From assembly GCF_008000815.1 (NCBI RefSeq), contig NZ_CP042806.1, positions 434,001-498,000 of the forward strand: a stretch of 64,000 bases of DNA, read 5' to 3'. A program made the translations under genes and the position numbers. Shown here piece after piece: positions 16,033 through 25,088 of the stretch (position 1 is its first letter; every line of letters begins with the position of its first letter). This DNA comes from Terriglobus albidus (GTDB taxonomy: Bacteria > Acidobacteriota > Terriglobia > Terriglobales > Acidobacteriaceae). The notes beneath the pieces were generated by a model. The model saw only the letters and a list, made by a program, of their open reading frames with translations. It had not been told where the DNA came from and did not search any database.

Positions 16033-17715
16033 ATGGCGCAGGACAAAACGATCTATACCTCCCTCACCGGCTTTGGTCTGCTGAACAGCCCGGCATTGAA
16101 CAAGGGCACCGCATTTACCGAAGCCGAGCGCGACGAGTTCTTTCTTCACGGCCTTCTGCCGCCTCAAATCGGGACCCTCGACCAGCAGGTAGAGCGCCGC
16201 ATCAAGGCCTTTCGTGCTTTGAACAGCAGTCTCGAGAAGTACGTCTTCATGCGCGACCTGCAGGACCACAGCGAGACCATCTTCTACGCCCTGGTCTCCC
16301 GCTATATCGAGGAGATGCTTCCTATCGTCTATACACCCACCGTAGGCGAGGGCTGCCAGCGCTTCTCGGAGCACTATCACACCCCGCGCGGCGTCTATCT
16401 CAGCTATCCCAACAAACACCGCATCGCGCAGATCCTCTCTCACCCTCGCTACGACCACATCCGCTGTATCGTCGTCTCCGATGGTGAACGCATCCTTGGT
16501 CTGGGAGACCAGGGCGCGGGCGGCATGGGCATCCCCATCGGCAAGCTGGCGCTTTACACAGCGCTCGCCGGTATCCACCCCATGTGGTGTTTGCCTGTCT
16601 TTCTCGACGTGGGCACCGACAACCAGGACCGCCTGGATAACCCGCTCTATATCGGCTGGAAGAACCGCCGTATCCGGGGAAAAGAGTACGACGAATTCGT
16701 CGAAGAGTTCGTCCGTGCCGTACGCCGCCGTTGGCCGCACGTTCTGCTGCAGTGGGAGGACTTTGCCGGAAACAACGCAAGCCGCCTGCTTGAACGCTAC
16801 CGTACGAAGGTCTGCAGCTTCAACGACGATATCCAGGGCACGGCGGCCGTCTCCACCGCCACCATCCTTGCAAGCTCCTCGCTCACCGGCATTCCGCTAC
16901 GCGATCAGCGTGTCGCCATCTTCGGCTTTGGCTCTGCGGGCACCGGTATTGCCCAACTGCTGGCAAAGGCCATGCAGGACCAGGGCCTCTCTCAAGCCGA
17001 GGCGCGCAGCCGCTTCTTCCCTGTCGATATCGGCGGCCTCGTCCTGCAGGACACACCCAATCTGCGCGACGACCAGAAGGCCTTCGCACAATCGCGCTCT
17101 GTTCTCGCCAACTGGCAACTCAACGATTCCGGCTTTATCAGCCTTGAGGATGTCGTCCGCAATGCGAAGCCCACGGTGTTGATCGGTGTCTCAGGCCAGT
17201 TTGGCGCCTTCAACGAGACCATCGTGCGTGAGATGGCGAGACACGTTGCGCGGCCCGCGATCTTCCCGCTCTCGAACCCGACCTCACGCGCCGAAGCTAC
17301 GCCGCTCGACCTGCTGCACTGGACTGAGGGACGCGCCATCATCGGCACCGGCAGCCCCTGGGGCACGGTGGAATACAACGGAGCTCCTTATCGCGTGGCG
17401 CAGACCAACAACTCCTACATCTTCCCCGGTCTCGCGCTGGGCATCATCATGTCGCGCGCCAAGCAGGTTAGCGACGGCATGATCATGGCCTCCGCAAAGG
17501 CTTTGGCCGCGGTAACGCCCTCCTGCAGCGATCAGAGTGCATGCCTGCTGCCGGAGATGAGCCGCATCCGCGAAGTCTCGACCACCATCGCACTCGCTGT
17601 CGGCATGCAGGCTCAACAGGAAGGCCTCGCAGCCGTGAAAGGCGATACCTTCGAAAAGGCTCTGCGCGAGCATGTCTGGGAACCAGTCTATGTGCCTTAC
17701 CGGAGGCGCAAATAG
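16033..17715 (+). CDS. maeA: NAD-dependent malic enzyme
   Basis: It oxidatively decarboxylates malate to pyruvate. The 560-residue length matches the large malic enzyme family. Visible landmarks are YTPTVGEGCQRFSEHYHTPR (substrate site), GLGDQGAGGMGIPIGKLALY, the metal-binding ERYRTKVCSFNDDIQGTAA, and the NAD fold FGFGSAGTGIAQLL. The ATG is 41 bp from the divergent rlmI-like gene. Its TAG stop overlaps the putative AUA start of the next gene, and GGAGG just before the stop would serve that gene. Confidence 0.95.
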   Translation: MAQDKTIYTSLTGFGLLNSPALNKGTAFTEAERDEFFLHGLLPPQIGTLDQQVERRIKAFRALNSSLEKYVFMRDLQDHSETIFYALVSRYIEEMLPIVYTPTVGEGCQRFSEHYHTPRGVYLSYPNKHRIAQILSHPRYDHIRCIVVSDGERILGLGDQGAGGMGIPIGKLALYTALAGIHPMWCLPVFLDVGTDNQDRLDNPLYIGWKNRRIRGKEYDEFVEEFVRAVRRRWPHVLLQWEDFAGNNASRLLERYRTKVCSFNDDIQGTAAVSTATILASSSLTGIPLRDQRVAIFGFGSAGTGIAQLLAKAMQDQGLSQAEARSRFFPVDIGGLVLQDTPNLRDDQKAFAQSRSVLANWQLNDSGFISLEDVVRNAKPTVLIGVSGQFGAFNETIVREMARHVARPAIFPLSNPTSRAEATPLDLLHWTEGRAIIGTGSPWGTVEYNGAPYRVAQTNNSYIFPGLALGIIMSRAKQVSDGMIMASAKALAAVTPSCSDQSACLLPEMSRIREVSTTIALAVGMQAQQEGLAAVKGDTFEKALREHVWEPVYVPYRRRK

Positions 17716-18875
17716 CCGCGTGGGATGCCATCGTCGTCGGCGCCGGAGCTGCCGGGATGATGGCTGCGATCGAAGCCGGCAAACGCGGCCGTCGTGTGCT
17801 TGTGCTCGACCATTCGCAGCGTATCGGACGCAAGATTCTGATCTCCGGCGGCGGACGCTGCAACTTCACCAATATTGGCGCACGCGCCGAGAACTATCTC
17901 TCGGCGAACCCGCACTTCGCCAAATCTGTCCTTGCGCGTTATACACCGCGTGACTTCATCGCTCTCGTCGAGAAGCACCGCATCGCGTATCACGAGAAGA
18001 CGCTGGGGCAGCTCTTCTGCGATGGCTCCGCACAGCAGATCGTCACCCTGCTCGAACGTGAGGCTGCGGAGGCCGGAGTCACCATACAGGCCGATACCGC
18101 CGTGCAGGAGGTACAGCACGGCGATTCCTTTACGTTGCGCACCAACCGCGGAGACTTCCACGCTTCCGCATTGGTTATCGCTACCGGCGGTCTCTCCATT
18201 CCCAAGATCGGCGCAACCGGCTTCGGCTATGACATCGCCCGCCAGTTCGGTCTGCGTGTGCGCGACCTCCGCCCCGGCCTGGTGCCGCTGGTCTTCAACC
18301 CGGACGATACCAAGCGTTGGTGCGATCTCACCGGGCTCTCCACAGAAGTGGTTGCCTACGCCGGCAAACGCAGCTTCCGCGAGAAGCTATTGATCACACA
18401 TCGCGGTATCAGCGGACCGGCTGTCCTGCAGATCAGTTCATACTGGCAGCCCGGCAGCGCGCTGCGCTTCGACATTGCCCCAGGCAAGAAGGTACTTGAA
18501 GCGTTGCAGGCCTCGCCAAGCGGACGTGAGACAACCGCGCTGCGTCAGGCACTTTATGCTGCTCTTCCACAGCGCTTCGCTGACCGGTGGATAACAACGC
18601 ATCCCCAGCAGAAGTGGAGCAACGCCGCGCTGGAAGCAAGTGAGCAGGCGCTGCATCAGTGGGAGATTATTCCCGCCGGTACTGAAGGCTACGAGAAGGC
18701 CGAAGTCACAGCGGGCGGTGTCGATACCGATGACCTCGATGCAAAGACCATGCAGGCACGCAACGTGCCCGGCCTCTTCTTCATAGGCGAGGTTGTCGAT
18801 GTCACTGGCTGGCTCGGCGGCTATAACTTCCAGTGGGCCTGGGCCTCGGGCGCTGCCGCGGGACGTGCCTTGTAG
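17712..18875 (+). CDS. YhiN/HI0933-family FAD-binding protein, apparent AUA start
   Basis: This 387-residue flavoprotein has the dinucleotide fold DAIVVGAGAAGM at its N-terminus, the family signature GRKILISGGGRCNFTN, and the C-terminal FIGEVVDVTGWLGGYNFQWAW. Function in E. coli YhiN is unproven. No ATG, GTG or TTG lies near the expected start: the next in-frame upstream ATG is at 17541, inside maeA, and the next downstream would cut off the FAD motif. An ATA at 17712 sits 5 nt after GGAGG (17702-17706), overlaps the maeA stop as ATAG, and falls exactly where E. coli YhiN (MERFDAIIIGAG) has its Met. A CTG at 17676 is a weaker option. Confidence 0.87.
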   Translation: MAAWDAIVVGAGAAGMMAAIEAGKRGRRVLVLDHSQRIGRKILISGGGRCNFTNIGARAENYLSANPHFAKSVLARYTPRDFIALVEKHRIAYHEKTLGQLFCDGSAQQIVTLLEREAAEAGVTIQADTAVQEVQHGDSFTLRTNRGDFHASALVIATGGLSIPKIGATGFGYDIARQFGLRVRDLRPGLVPLVFNPDDTKRWCDLTGLSTEVVAYAGKRSFREKLLITHRGISGPAVLQISSYWQPGSALRFDIAPGKKVLEALQASPSGRETTALRQALYAALPQRFADRWITTHPQQKWSNAALEASEQALHQWEIIPAGTEGYEKAEVTAGGVDTDDLDAKTMQARNVPGLFFIGEVVDVTGWLGGYNFQWAWASGAAAGRAL

Positions 18876-18903
18876 ATGGCAATCGTTCGAATAACCCATG
18901 TTC

Positions 18904-18956
18904 TGGGTGCCCCAGGTCCCTTAAGGGACCTGGGTATTCGAGCGGAGCTCGAACCG
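18904..18956 (+). repeat. REP-like repeat, family B variant
   Basis: GGGTGCCCC followed by the palindrome AGGTCCCTTAAGGGACCT and a GAGCGGAGCTCGAACC tail, matching 14502-14552. It lies just past the YhiN-like gene. Confidence 0.75.
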
Positions 18957-18976
18957 TTTTCATCTACCTGGACTAA

Positions 18977-19017
18977 GAAGCAGATTTCTCCGCTGCGCTG
19001 CGAAATGACAAACAAAA
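18977..19017 (+). repeat. Short intergenic repeat, family C
   Basis: AAGCAGATTTCTCCGCTGCG then CTGCGAAATGACAAACAAAAA. This is the third copy in the window. Confidence 0.75.
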
Positions 19018-19053
19018 AGACTGTTTCGGTATCACCGGCGACGTTAATCGTCC

Positions 19054-19791
19054 TCAGCGCATTGCAACCTTCATAGAGCTGTCAATCATCTCCCGCGCCT
19101 TTTCAAACGATGTCCGCACGACAAGAAAGATAGATTCATCGTCAGGATCTTCCCGCAGATAGAGATCGACTCCAGCAAGACAGGCATCGCGCTCGTTCTT
19201 CGACAACCGGATCAGTGTCTCCGCATCCAGCAGAGGAACATAGAACGGATAACTGCGATAGACATCGTCATCGATCTTTCCCTTCAGCCATGTCGAAATC
19301 TGCCGCGCCTCTCGCTCGGCCCATCCTTCCGAAGCAACAATCTCCAGCAGAGCTCCAGAGCCTGCCATCTGCTCTTCTACATCCTGGCGAGCATCTTCAT
19401 CTTTGGCAAGAATCCGCCGCACCTCATGCGAGAGCGTCGGAAACTTCTGGCCCGGCAGACGGTGCGTGAAATCCCGCTTCGTCATCGAACGCGGCGGCTC
19501 CCTGTCGGGCCACACTCCCATGGCGAGGCTGGGTATCCACTTCGAACTGTTGCGGCTCAGCAAGGTCGCGCCCCCTGGGCGAGACAACTGTGTCATCTGA
19601 ATCAGGATCTCCCGGCGCAGAAGCTTGTTCTGCTGCCGTTCCATCCAGCGCTGACAGCCAGAGAGAACCTCGATCAGGTCTGCACGCTCCTCCTCCGAAA
19701 GCGGAAACCTGCATTCGATGCGAAGAGCTGATAGCTCCTCAGGGCCCCGGTCAACGATAGGAAGCTGTTCGATCTCCCATTGTGGTTTCAT
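19054..19791 (-). CDS. Unknown cytoplasmic protein in the vgrG operon (paralogue 2)
   Basis: I do not recognise this 245-residue protein. It has no signal peptide or membrane helix. Its C-terminal part (VDLYLREDPDDESIFLVVRT, then a helix) aligns without gaps with the C-terminus of the upstream protein (FDVFIAESPDDRGILFACKD). The middle LIQMTQLSRPGGATLL also matches LQMKLTAPQGHLKETL there, so the two are diverged tandem paralogues. The genes overlap by 4 nt. Its place at the end of a vgrG operon suggests an immunity or adaptor role, but that is inference. Confidence 0.7.
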   Translation of the reverse strand: MKPQWEIEQLPIVDRGPEELSALRIECRFPLSEEERADLIEVLSGCQRWMERQQNKLLRREILIQMTQLSRPGGATLLSRNSSKWIPSLAMGVWPDREPPRSMTKRDFTHRLPGQKFPTLSHEVRRILAKDEDARQDVEEQMAGSGALLEIVASEGWAEREARQISTWLKGKIDDDVYRSYPFYVPLLDAETLIRLSKNERDACLAGVDLYLREDPDDESIFLVVRTSFEKAREMIDSSMKVAMR

Positions 19792-20714
19792 TGCGGCTGT
19801 TTCCTTTCGAGGTCAAACACCGGATGAGGTTCGCCGTCCTGACGCATCTTCTCCAGGATCTCTGTCAGCACCTCATCCAGACTGTCTTTGCAGGCGAACA
19901 GAATCCCCCGGTCATCCGGGCTCTCCGCAATAAATACATCGAAGACCTCAAACCATTGAGCGAGGTCATCGGGTGTGGCCGCCAGGAAGTCGCTTGCTTT
20001 CCAGTATGGAATGATGAAGGTCAGGCCGTCGAAGGAGGCTTCGTCTTCGAGACCTTTGCCGAATACCTGTTTGCTCTTCTCCCGAAAGGCGTCTCCCATC
20101 AGAAAGGTCGCCTGCCATAACGTGTCGGTGTCGAAGTGCTTGAAGGCGGGCATCTCCCGAACAGCTGGATAATCCGGAATCGGCGGAGGTGTAGTCGCGG
20201 GATCGGGAGGAAGATAGATCATCGTATATCCGCCGTTCCCCAGGAACAGTTCGCGCTTCCATTGCTCGTCCCGGTGCAGAAACCAGAACATGTAATCGGC
20301 GACGTGTTCATTGAAATCGAACTTCGCTTTGCCCTTGATAACCGCATCGAGGTCTTCTTCGGTAGGAATCGGCGGTAGCTTGCCGTTCGGCTTTCGTCCA
20401 AGCCCCATCAACGGTATCAGCTTCATCTGGTGCCGATGCAGCGTCTCCTTCAGGTGGCCTTGAGGCGCTGTGAGCTTCATCTGCAGAAAGCTCTCCTGCC
20501 TCAGCTTGCCGTCCTTTGCGAGTACGGCGTGAAGCTCGTCGAAGAACCGGTGCAGCCACTGAAGTTCTCTGCCGTAGACCGGTGTGTTACTGACCGGCAG
20601 CCAGTAGAGAGAACAGACGCTAACGTCGTGCGACTTTCTGATTGGCAGCATCCCCTGCTCGGGAATGGGGTTGAGGCGGCTACGAGGCTCTTTCTTCGTC
20701 GTCTCTGGATTCAT
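19788..20714 (-). CDS. Unknown cytoplasmic protein in the vgrG operon (paralogue 1)
   Basis: The protein has 308 residues and is soluble, with no recognised catalytic motif. It is acidic toward the C-terminus, with FDVFIAESPDDRGILF followed by an amphipathic helix. It is paralogous to the next gene, which it overlaps by 4 nt (ATGA), so both are made together. General shape and context resemble the DUF3396-type immunity proteins of type VI secretion loci, but I cannot confirm membership by eye. The start ATG at 20714 is 29 nt past the stop of the membrane-protein gene. Confidence 0.7.
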   Translation of the reverse strand: MNPETTKKEPRSRLNPIPEQGMLPIRKSHDVSVCSLYWLPVSNTPVYGRELQWLHRFFDELHAVLAKDGKLRQESFLQMKLTAPQGHLKETLHRHQMKLIPLMGLGRKPNGKLPPIPTEEDLDAVIKGKAKFDFNEHVADYMFWFLHRDEQWKRELFLGNGGYTMIYLPPDPATTPPPIPDYPAVREMPAFKHFDTDTLWQATFLMGDAFREKSKQVFGKGLEDEASFDGLTFIIPYWKASDFLAATPDDLAQWFEVFDVFIAESPDDRGILFACKDSLDEVLTEILEKMRQDGEPHPVFDLERKQPQ

Positions 20715-20743
20715 CGAAGATCACTGCTTCCCCAAAACTGAAA

Positions 20744-21349
20744 CTACTGTTGTTTTGCCTGCTTCTGTGCCTTGATGGTTTGCTCGATAAAGGCTTTTCC
20801 GGCATCTTCCGCACTTACACCGCGGTTCGGTTTCGGTGCCTGCATACCGGTCGGCTGCGCGCTGCCTTTGACCTGCAAAAGGAATTGATTCGCCGCATTG
20901 GCCGCTTGAAAGTGGCCGTTGCGCGACGTCCATCCGCTGCCCGTAGGAATACGATCCCCCGATGTCAGCGCGATATACAGCATGTGGCTTCGGCCATCGT
21001 CCTGTGCGACTTCAGCATGATCGACGGCTGTAAGTGGATAGACGGTCTTCGTCGTCCGGAAGAATGCGTGATCCTCGATGACCAGGTTGTGGTCCGCTTT
21101 GGAGAACATCAGAGTGGAGGTCTGTGTGACCGTGTAGATACACAGCACGAACGGAATGAAACCGGCAAGGAACAAGATCGATACCGGTTTCAAACCAGTC
21201 TGCTTGATCAGAATTGCAAAGATAATAGCCAGCGGAAATCCGATAACGGCCAGAGGGATTGCCACAAGATACTCCGGCGGAAAGTGCAGGATAAGATCGC
21301 CGTTCCTCGCGTGCAAAATCTGGATCGCTGATGACCAGGAAAAACCCAT
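20744..21349 (-). CDS. Two-helix membrane protein in the vgrG operon, unknown function
   Basis: The 201-residue protein starts at MGFSWSSAIQIL, chosen because GAGGAG lies 3-8 nt before this ATG (an in-frame ATG at 21433 would overlap the upstream gene). It has two adjacent membrane helices (YLVAIPLAVIGFPLAIIFAI and ILFLAGFIPFVLCIYTV), then a soluble domain of about 130 residues with a PH-like strand pattern (HNLVIEDHAFFRTTKTVYPL) and a Lys/Gln-rich tail. It could anchor at the inner membrane as an immunity protein or be a pore-forming effector; neither is shown. Confidence 0.7.
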   Translation of the reverse strand: MGFSWSSAIQILHARNGDLILHFPPEYLVAIPLAVIGFPLAIIFAILIKQTGLKPVSILFLAGFIPFVLCIYTVTQTSTLMFSKADHNLVIEDHAFFRTTKTVYPLTAVDHAEVAQDDGRSHMLYIALTSGDRIPTGSGWTSRNGHFQAANAANQFLLQVKGSAQPTGMQAPKPNRGVSAEDAGKAFIEQTIKAQKQAKQQ

Positions 21350-21356
21350 GTACTCC

Positions 21357-22082
21357 TCAATCGAAGGGGGTGATTGGCGTGGGGGCGGGCAGCGCGTTCG
21401 GCTTGAACGGAGTTCCGAAGCGAAGCATCGCAATCAAAGCACCCGTCACCATCAGCTTTGCCGAAGTCAAACGGATCGCGGTCTTGATCGCTGCGATCTT
21501 CGTATCGATTGCCTTCGCGTCCATCCGGAAGACAGAGATGTCGCCCTTCCACATGCTGAGATCGAACTTGGCGCCGTTGATCGTGGTAGCTGTAGTGCAG
21601 ACGTCCAACTTGGCAATGTCATACAGCGTGACCCGCAGATCATAGCGATGGAAACAGTCTTTGAACGACTGAAGCCATGACTCGGGATGCGTCTCGACCA
21701 GGTCTCCCTGGTAGTTGCGCGTCGTTACCCCGGTAAAGTGCTCGGTTCGCGTGTTGCCGTTCAACTGCATATGAGGACCGAAGTGGCTCACATTTGTGGA
21801 TTGAACCACCGTTGATGTGAGATTTCCATTCAGCGTGTAGATGTGATCGACAGTGATGGTCTCATTCAGCGTGCCAGTGAGCACACTCGTCATATCTCCG
21901 GTCTGGTAATAGTTCAGATTGCCTCTGATCTCACGCAGGACATTTCCCGTGACCTCATCCCACTCCTGAAATGCCGGAGAGCCGCTGAATGGGATCCTTG
22001 CTCCCATCGTCGGCAGCTTCGCATCGTTCGCTCCATAGGTTCTCGTGCCAACCTTGATCGATGTATCCATGACAGGCGCCAT
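21357..22082 (-). CDS. Unknown VgrG-linked protein (strand-rich, hydrophobic C-terminal helix)
   Basis: This 241-residue protein starts 2 nt after vgrG ends, so coupling is tight. It begins MAPVMDTSIKVGTRTYG and has a long stretch of short Thr/Asn-rich strands (GNLTSTVVQSTNVSHFGPHM, then LNGNTRTEHFTGVTTRNYQG) like the beta-helix tails of VgrG spikes. A hydrophobic helix (TSAKLMVTGALIAMLRFG) and a Pro-rich end follow. I know no family for it. Position suggests a spike-associated adaptor or cargo. Confidence 0.65.
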   Translation of the reverse strand: MAPVMDTSIKVGTRTYGANDAKLPTMGARIPFSGSPAFQEWDEVTGNVLREIRGNLNYYQTGDMTSVLTGTLNETITVDHIYTLNGNLTSTVVQSTNVSHFGPHMQLNGNTRTEHFTGVTTRNYQGDLVETHPESWLQSFKDCFHRYDLRVTLYDIAKLDVCTTATTINGAKFDLSMWKGDISVFRMDAKAIDTKIAAIKTAIRLTSAKLMVTGALIAMLRFGTPFKPNALPAPTPITPFD

Positions 22083-22084
22083 GA

Positions 22085-23644
22085 CTAGTTGGTCTCCTTG
22101 GTAAAGAACTTGCTGCGGATGTGGACCTGGCCATTCGGCGCGCTCAGGCAGATATCTCCATCTTCGGAGTGCACCAGGATCGTGGACCGCCCGTGTTCAT
22201 CGGTGTTTTCCAGCATGGCAATACGCAGCTTATTCGGCGTGGCCATGACCAGAGACTCTTTGCCCTGCTTATCGATGAACTGGATACGGTTTCCGCTCTT
22301 GGTCATCAGGCGCTTGATGTCGTTGTTCGGAATCTCGCCACCGAAGAACGCATCGCGCGGCTGTTCATGGACACCGTTCCATAGAGCTCCAATTACAACC
22401 GGACGCTCCGGATCGCCATCTTCAAACGCCACGGCAACCTCATCTCCAACCTCGGGCATGAACATGAACCCGCGGCCAGGGCCGGCGTGAGGACTGGTCG
22501 TTCGTGCCCAGTGCGTCGAGCCGTTTTCCTGCCAGAAGAACTGGACTTTGACCCGTCCCATCTTCTTCGGATCGTTGTGATCGACCACACGGGCCGGAAC
22601 GATTCCGTTCCAGGTGCGGGCGACCGGAGCATGCTGATTGCGATACTCCTTCCACGGCGTGCAGACAAAGCTGTTCGTATAGCCCTGGGGAGTCCAGTTA
22701 TGCTCCACACGCACCAGGCCGTAGGTGCCCTTTGCATCCAGAGTGCCGCTGATCGTCACCGTATTACCGGCTAACAGCGTCTGATTACGCGACTGTCCGC
22801 GCCCAGTAATGGCGCTGCCGATCGAGCGCTCGCTCTCCGCCTGCAATTGATCGTTGTAATGATCCAGCGTAACGGCGCGAGCCCGCTGAGGCTCAAAGCC
22901 CGGCGGCAGTTTCTGCGATGCCGACTGCACTGCGCTGGTAAGCCGTTGAGCTCCATCATAGAACTGCGGCGCCTTCGACACATTGTTGAAGGTATTCGAC
23001 TGCATGACGTGGTGGTCATAGTGCGAGCCGCAAAAGCTTGCCGGCGAGAGTGTGCCCTGCAAGCTGAAGCCGGTCAGTCCACCCTCTTCTCTCCAGTTAA
23101 CCGAAGAGCCGCTCCGGAAGCTGTTGAAGATCTCGACGCCACTCTCGTTCGGGCGAAGCCACGCTCCGTAGTCATCGACGATACGGTTCAGGAACGAGAA
23201 GTCGGTCTCGCCATACTGCACATAGTTCAGCGGCGAACCATCGCCCGCGTTGACGCTTACTGCAACGCCATCGCGGCCGCCGATGGTACCGGCAATCGAT
23301 GAGAGCGTCTGCGCCGGAAAGTACTGCTTGCGCTCCGTCACGTCGAGCTTATAGCTGGTGCTTACCGCCATCAGGTAAGCCGTATAGCTTCCCCAGATCT
23401 CGTACACCAGGCGAACATCATAGAAAAAACCCGAAAAGTGGACGTGTTTCGTGCCGTCCTCATCGGTGGTTGTGATTTTTACCGTCTTCCCAAGCAGATC
23501 TTCTACAGGGAGACGGTTGTCTTCGGTCTGACGGCAGGCAATGGTGCACCACCAGTGCTGGTTCAACTCCTGCACCACATCGACTGACGTGAGGATAGAG
23601 TCCTGCAGCAGGCCGTCACTAATCTCAACGGAGGGTAAAGCCAT
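22085..23644 (-). CDS. vgrG: Type VI secretion tip protein VgrG
   Basis: VgrG trimers form the puncturing spike of contractile secretion machines. The 519-residue protein has the gp27-like domain (residues 1 to about 330), the gp5-like OB-fold region with VKVQFFWQENGSTHWAR and GRGFMFMPEVGDEVAVAFEDGDPERPVVIGALWN, and a short beta-prism tail. There is no extended C-terminal effector domain. A good Shine-Dalgarno (GAGGAG) precedes the ATG. It heads a five-gene operon reaching 19054. No other type VI structural gene is in the window, so this is an orphan vgrG island or the rest lies elsewhere. Confidence 0.95.
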   Translation of the reverse strand: MALPSVEISDGLLQDSILTSVDVVQELNQHWWCTIACRQTEDNRLPVEDLLGKTVKITTTDEDGTKHVHFSGFFYDVRLVYEIWGSYTAYLMAVSTSYKLDVTERKQYFPAQTLSSIAGTIGGRDGVAVSVNAGDGSPLNYVQYGETDFSFLNRIVDDYGAWLRPNESGVEIFNSFRSGSSVNWREEGGLTGFSLQGTLSPASFCGSHYDHHVMQSNTFNNVSKAPQFYDGAQRLTSAVQSASQKLPPGFEPQRARAVTLDHYNDQLQAESERSIGSAITGRGQSRNQTLLAGNTVTISGTLDAKGTYGLVRVEHNWTPQGYTNSFVCTPWKEYRNQHAPVARTWNGIVPARVVDHNDPKKMGRVKVQFFWQENGSTHWARTTSPHAGPGRGFMFMPEVGDEVAVAFEDGDPERPVVIGALWNGVHEQPRDAFFGGEIPNNDIKRLMTKSGNRIQFIDKQGKESLVMATPNKLRIAMLENTDEHGRSTILVHSEDGDICLSAPNGQVHIRSKFFTKETN

Positions 23645-23896
23645 GGGGGAGCTCCTCGGTTGTGTTCGTTAGCCAGTTAGATGCCGAGTTCGGGGGAACT
23701 CGTTCGATTTCGATCAGTCTATTTCACATCTCCAGTCTCAATCCACGAACCCCGCCGCGATTTGCGATTAAATAATGATGAAGTCCCGTCGAGGGCTTCT
23801 CGAATTCATCGCAAAATAATTGCCTTGCCTGCCGAGGAGTACTCGTGCTTGTTCTAGCCGAGTCCGGGTTGCGTATGTAAACATGGACGCGCCGAA

Positions 23897-25045
23897 ATGA
23901 ACACAACTTTAACCGCAACCTCCACAGCCACGATTGCGCCCGCGAAGAGTCACTACGTCGTCCTGGACGGCCTGCGCGGCGTCGCGTCCCTGATGGTCGT
24001 CATCTTTCACACCTTTGAGGCATACGCCGACGGGAACCCGATCAAGCAGATCATCAACCATGGCTACCTGGCGGTTGACTTCTTCTTCCTGCTTTCCGGC
24101 TTCGTCATCGCCTATGCCTATGACGACCGCTGGAGCCGCATGGGCCAGTGGGAGTTCTATAAGCGGCGCCTGATCCGGCTTCAGCCAATGGTCGTAATGG
24201 GCAGCCTGATTGGCGCGGCACTCTTCTACCTCCAGGGCGGCAGCATGTTTCCGCTGGTGAACTCAACCCCGGTATCGAAGATGCTGCTGGTCATGCTGCT
24301 GGGCTGCACGCTGCTCCCATTGCCGGTCTCCCTGGATATTCGCGGCTGGAGCGAGATGCATCCGCTCGACGGTCCGGCATGGTCCCTGTTCTTCGAATAC
24401 GTTGCAAATATTGCATATGCGATCGGCCTTCGCAAGCTTTCGAATCGAGTTCTCGCGATACTGGTATTGCTTGCAGGAATCTTTCTTGGGCAGGTCGCGA
24501 TCTTCGGGCCACGCGGTGATCTGATCGGCGGCTGGTCGCTGAACGCCGCACAGCTTCACATTGGCTTCGCACGTCTATTGTTCCCGTTCCTTGCAGGCAT
24601 GCTGTTGATGCGTGTGGGAAAACGCATTCATACGCGCGCGCCCTTCGGCATCTGCACGCTGCTTCTGGTAGCAGGACTTGCCCTACCGCGATTTGGTGGA
24701 GCACAACACCTCTGGGTCAACGGGATCTATGACCTTCTGTGTGTCATCATTCTGTTCCCCATCATCGTTGCGATTGGCGCGGGAGAGAAGCGCGTGGACG
24801 GTCCCTCCATCCGCATCGCCCGTTTCTTCGGAGACCTCTCTTACCCGCTCTACATCACACACTATCCGCTGATCTACATCTACACCGCATGGGTGGTGCA
24901 GGAGAAAGTACCACCCGCTCGCGGTGCTGTGTGGGGCGTAGTCCTTGTGATTGCAGCCGTGTCTATCGCGTATGCCTGTTTGAAGCTCTACGACGAACCG
25001 GTCCGCCGCTGGCTCAGTCGTCGCTTCCTGGCAAAGACTTCCTGA
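23897..25045 (+). CDS. Acyltransferase-3 family membrane protein (OafA/YrhL-like)
   Basis: The 382-residue integral membrane protein has about ten helices. Family landmarks are YVVLDGLRGVASLMVVIFHT near the N-terminus (with the catalytic His of the RGxA...H pattern), the FFFLLSGFVIAYAYDDR segment, and YKRRLIRLQP. Such enzymes O-acetylate surface polysaccharides or other exported molecules using acyl-CoA. It is followed 43 bp later by a VanX-like dipeptidase gene, but a functional link is not evident. Confidence 0.9.
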   Translation: MNTTLTATSTATIAPAKSHYVVLDGLRGVASLMVVIFHTFEAYADGNPIKQIINHGYLAVDFFFLLSGFVIAYAYDDRWSRMGQWEFYKRRLIRLQPMVVMGSLIGAALFYLQGGSMFPLVNSTPVSKMLLVMLLGCTLLPLPVSLDIRGWSEMHPLDGPAWSLFFEYVANIAYAIGLRKLSNRVLAILVLLAGIFLGQVAIFGPRGDLIGGWSLNAAQLHIGFARLLFPFLAGMLLMRVGKRIHTRAPFGICTLLLVAGLALPRFGGAQHLWVNGIYDLLCVIILFPIIVAIGAGEKRVDGPSIRIARFFGDLSYPLYITHYPLIYIYTAWVVQEKVPPARGAVWGVVLVIAAVSIAYACLKLYDEPVRRWLSRRFLAKTS

Positions 25046-25088
25046 ACCGGCATTGCTCTCGCGCTCATGCCATGACACCATCTGGATC

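Noticed and set aside
22085-23644. vgrG island read as part of a prophage
   Set aside because: No tail, capsid, integrase or lysis genes are near, and the VgrG sequence has the type VI form.
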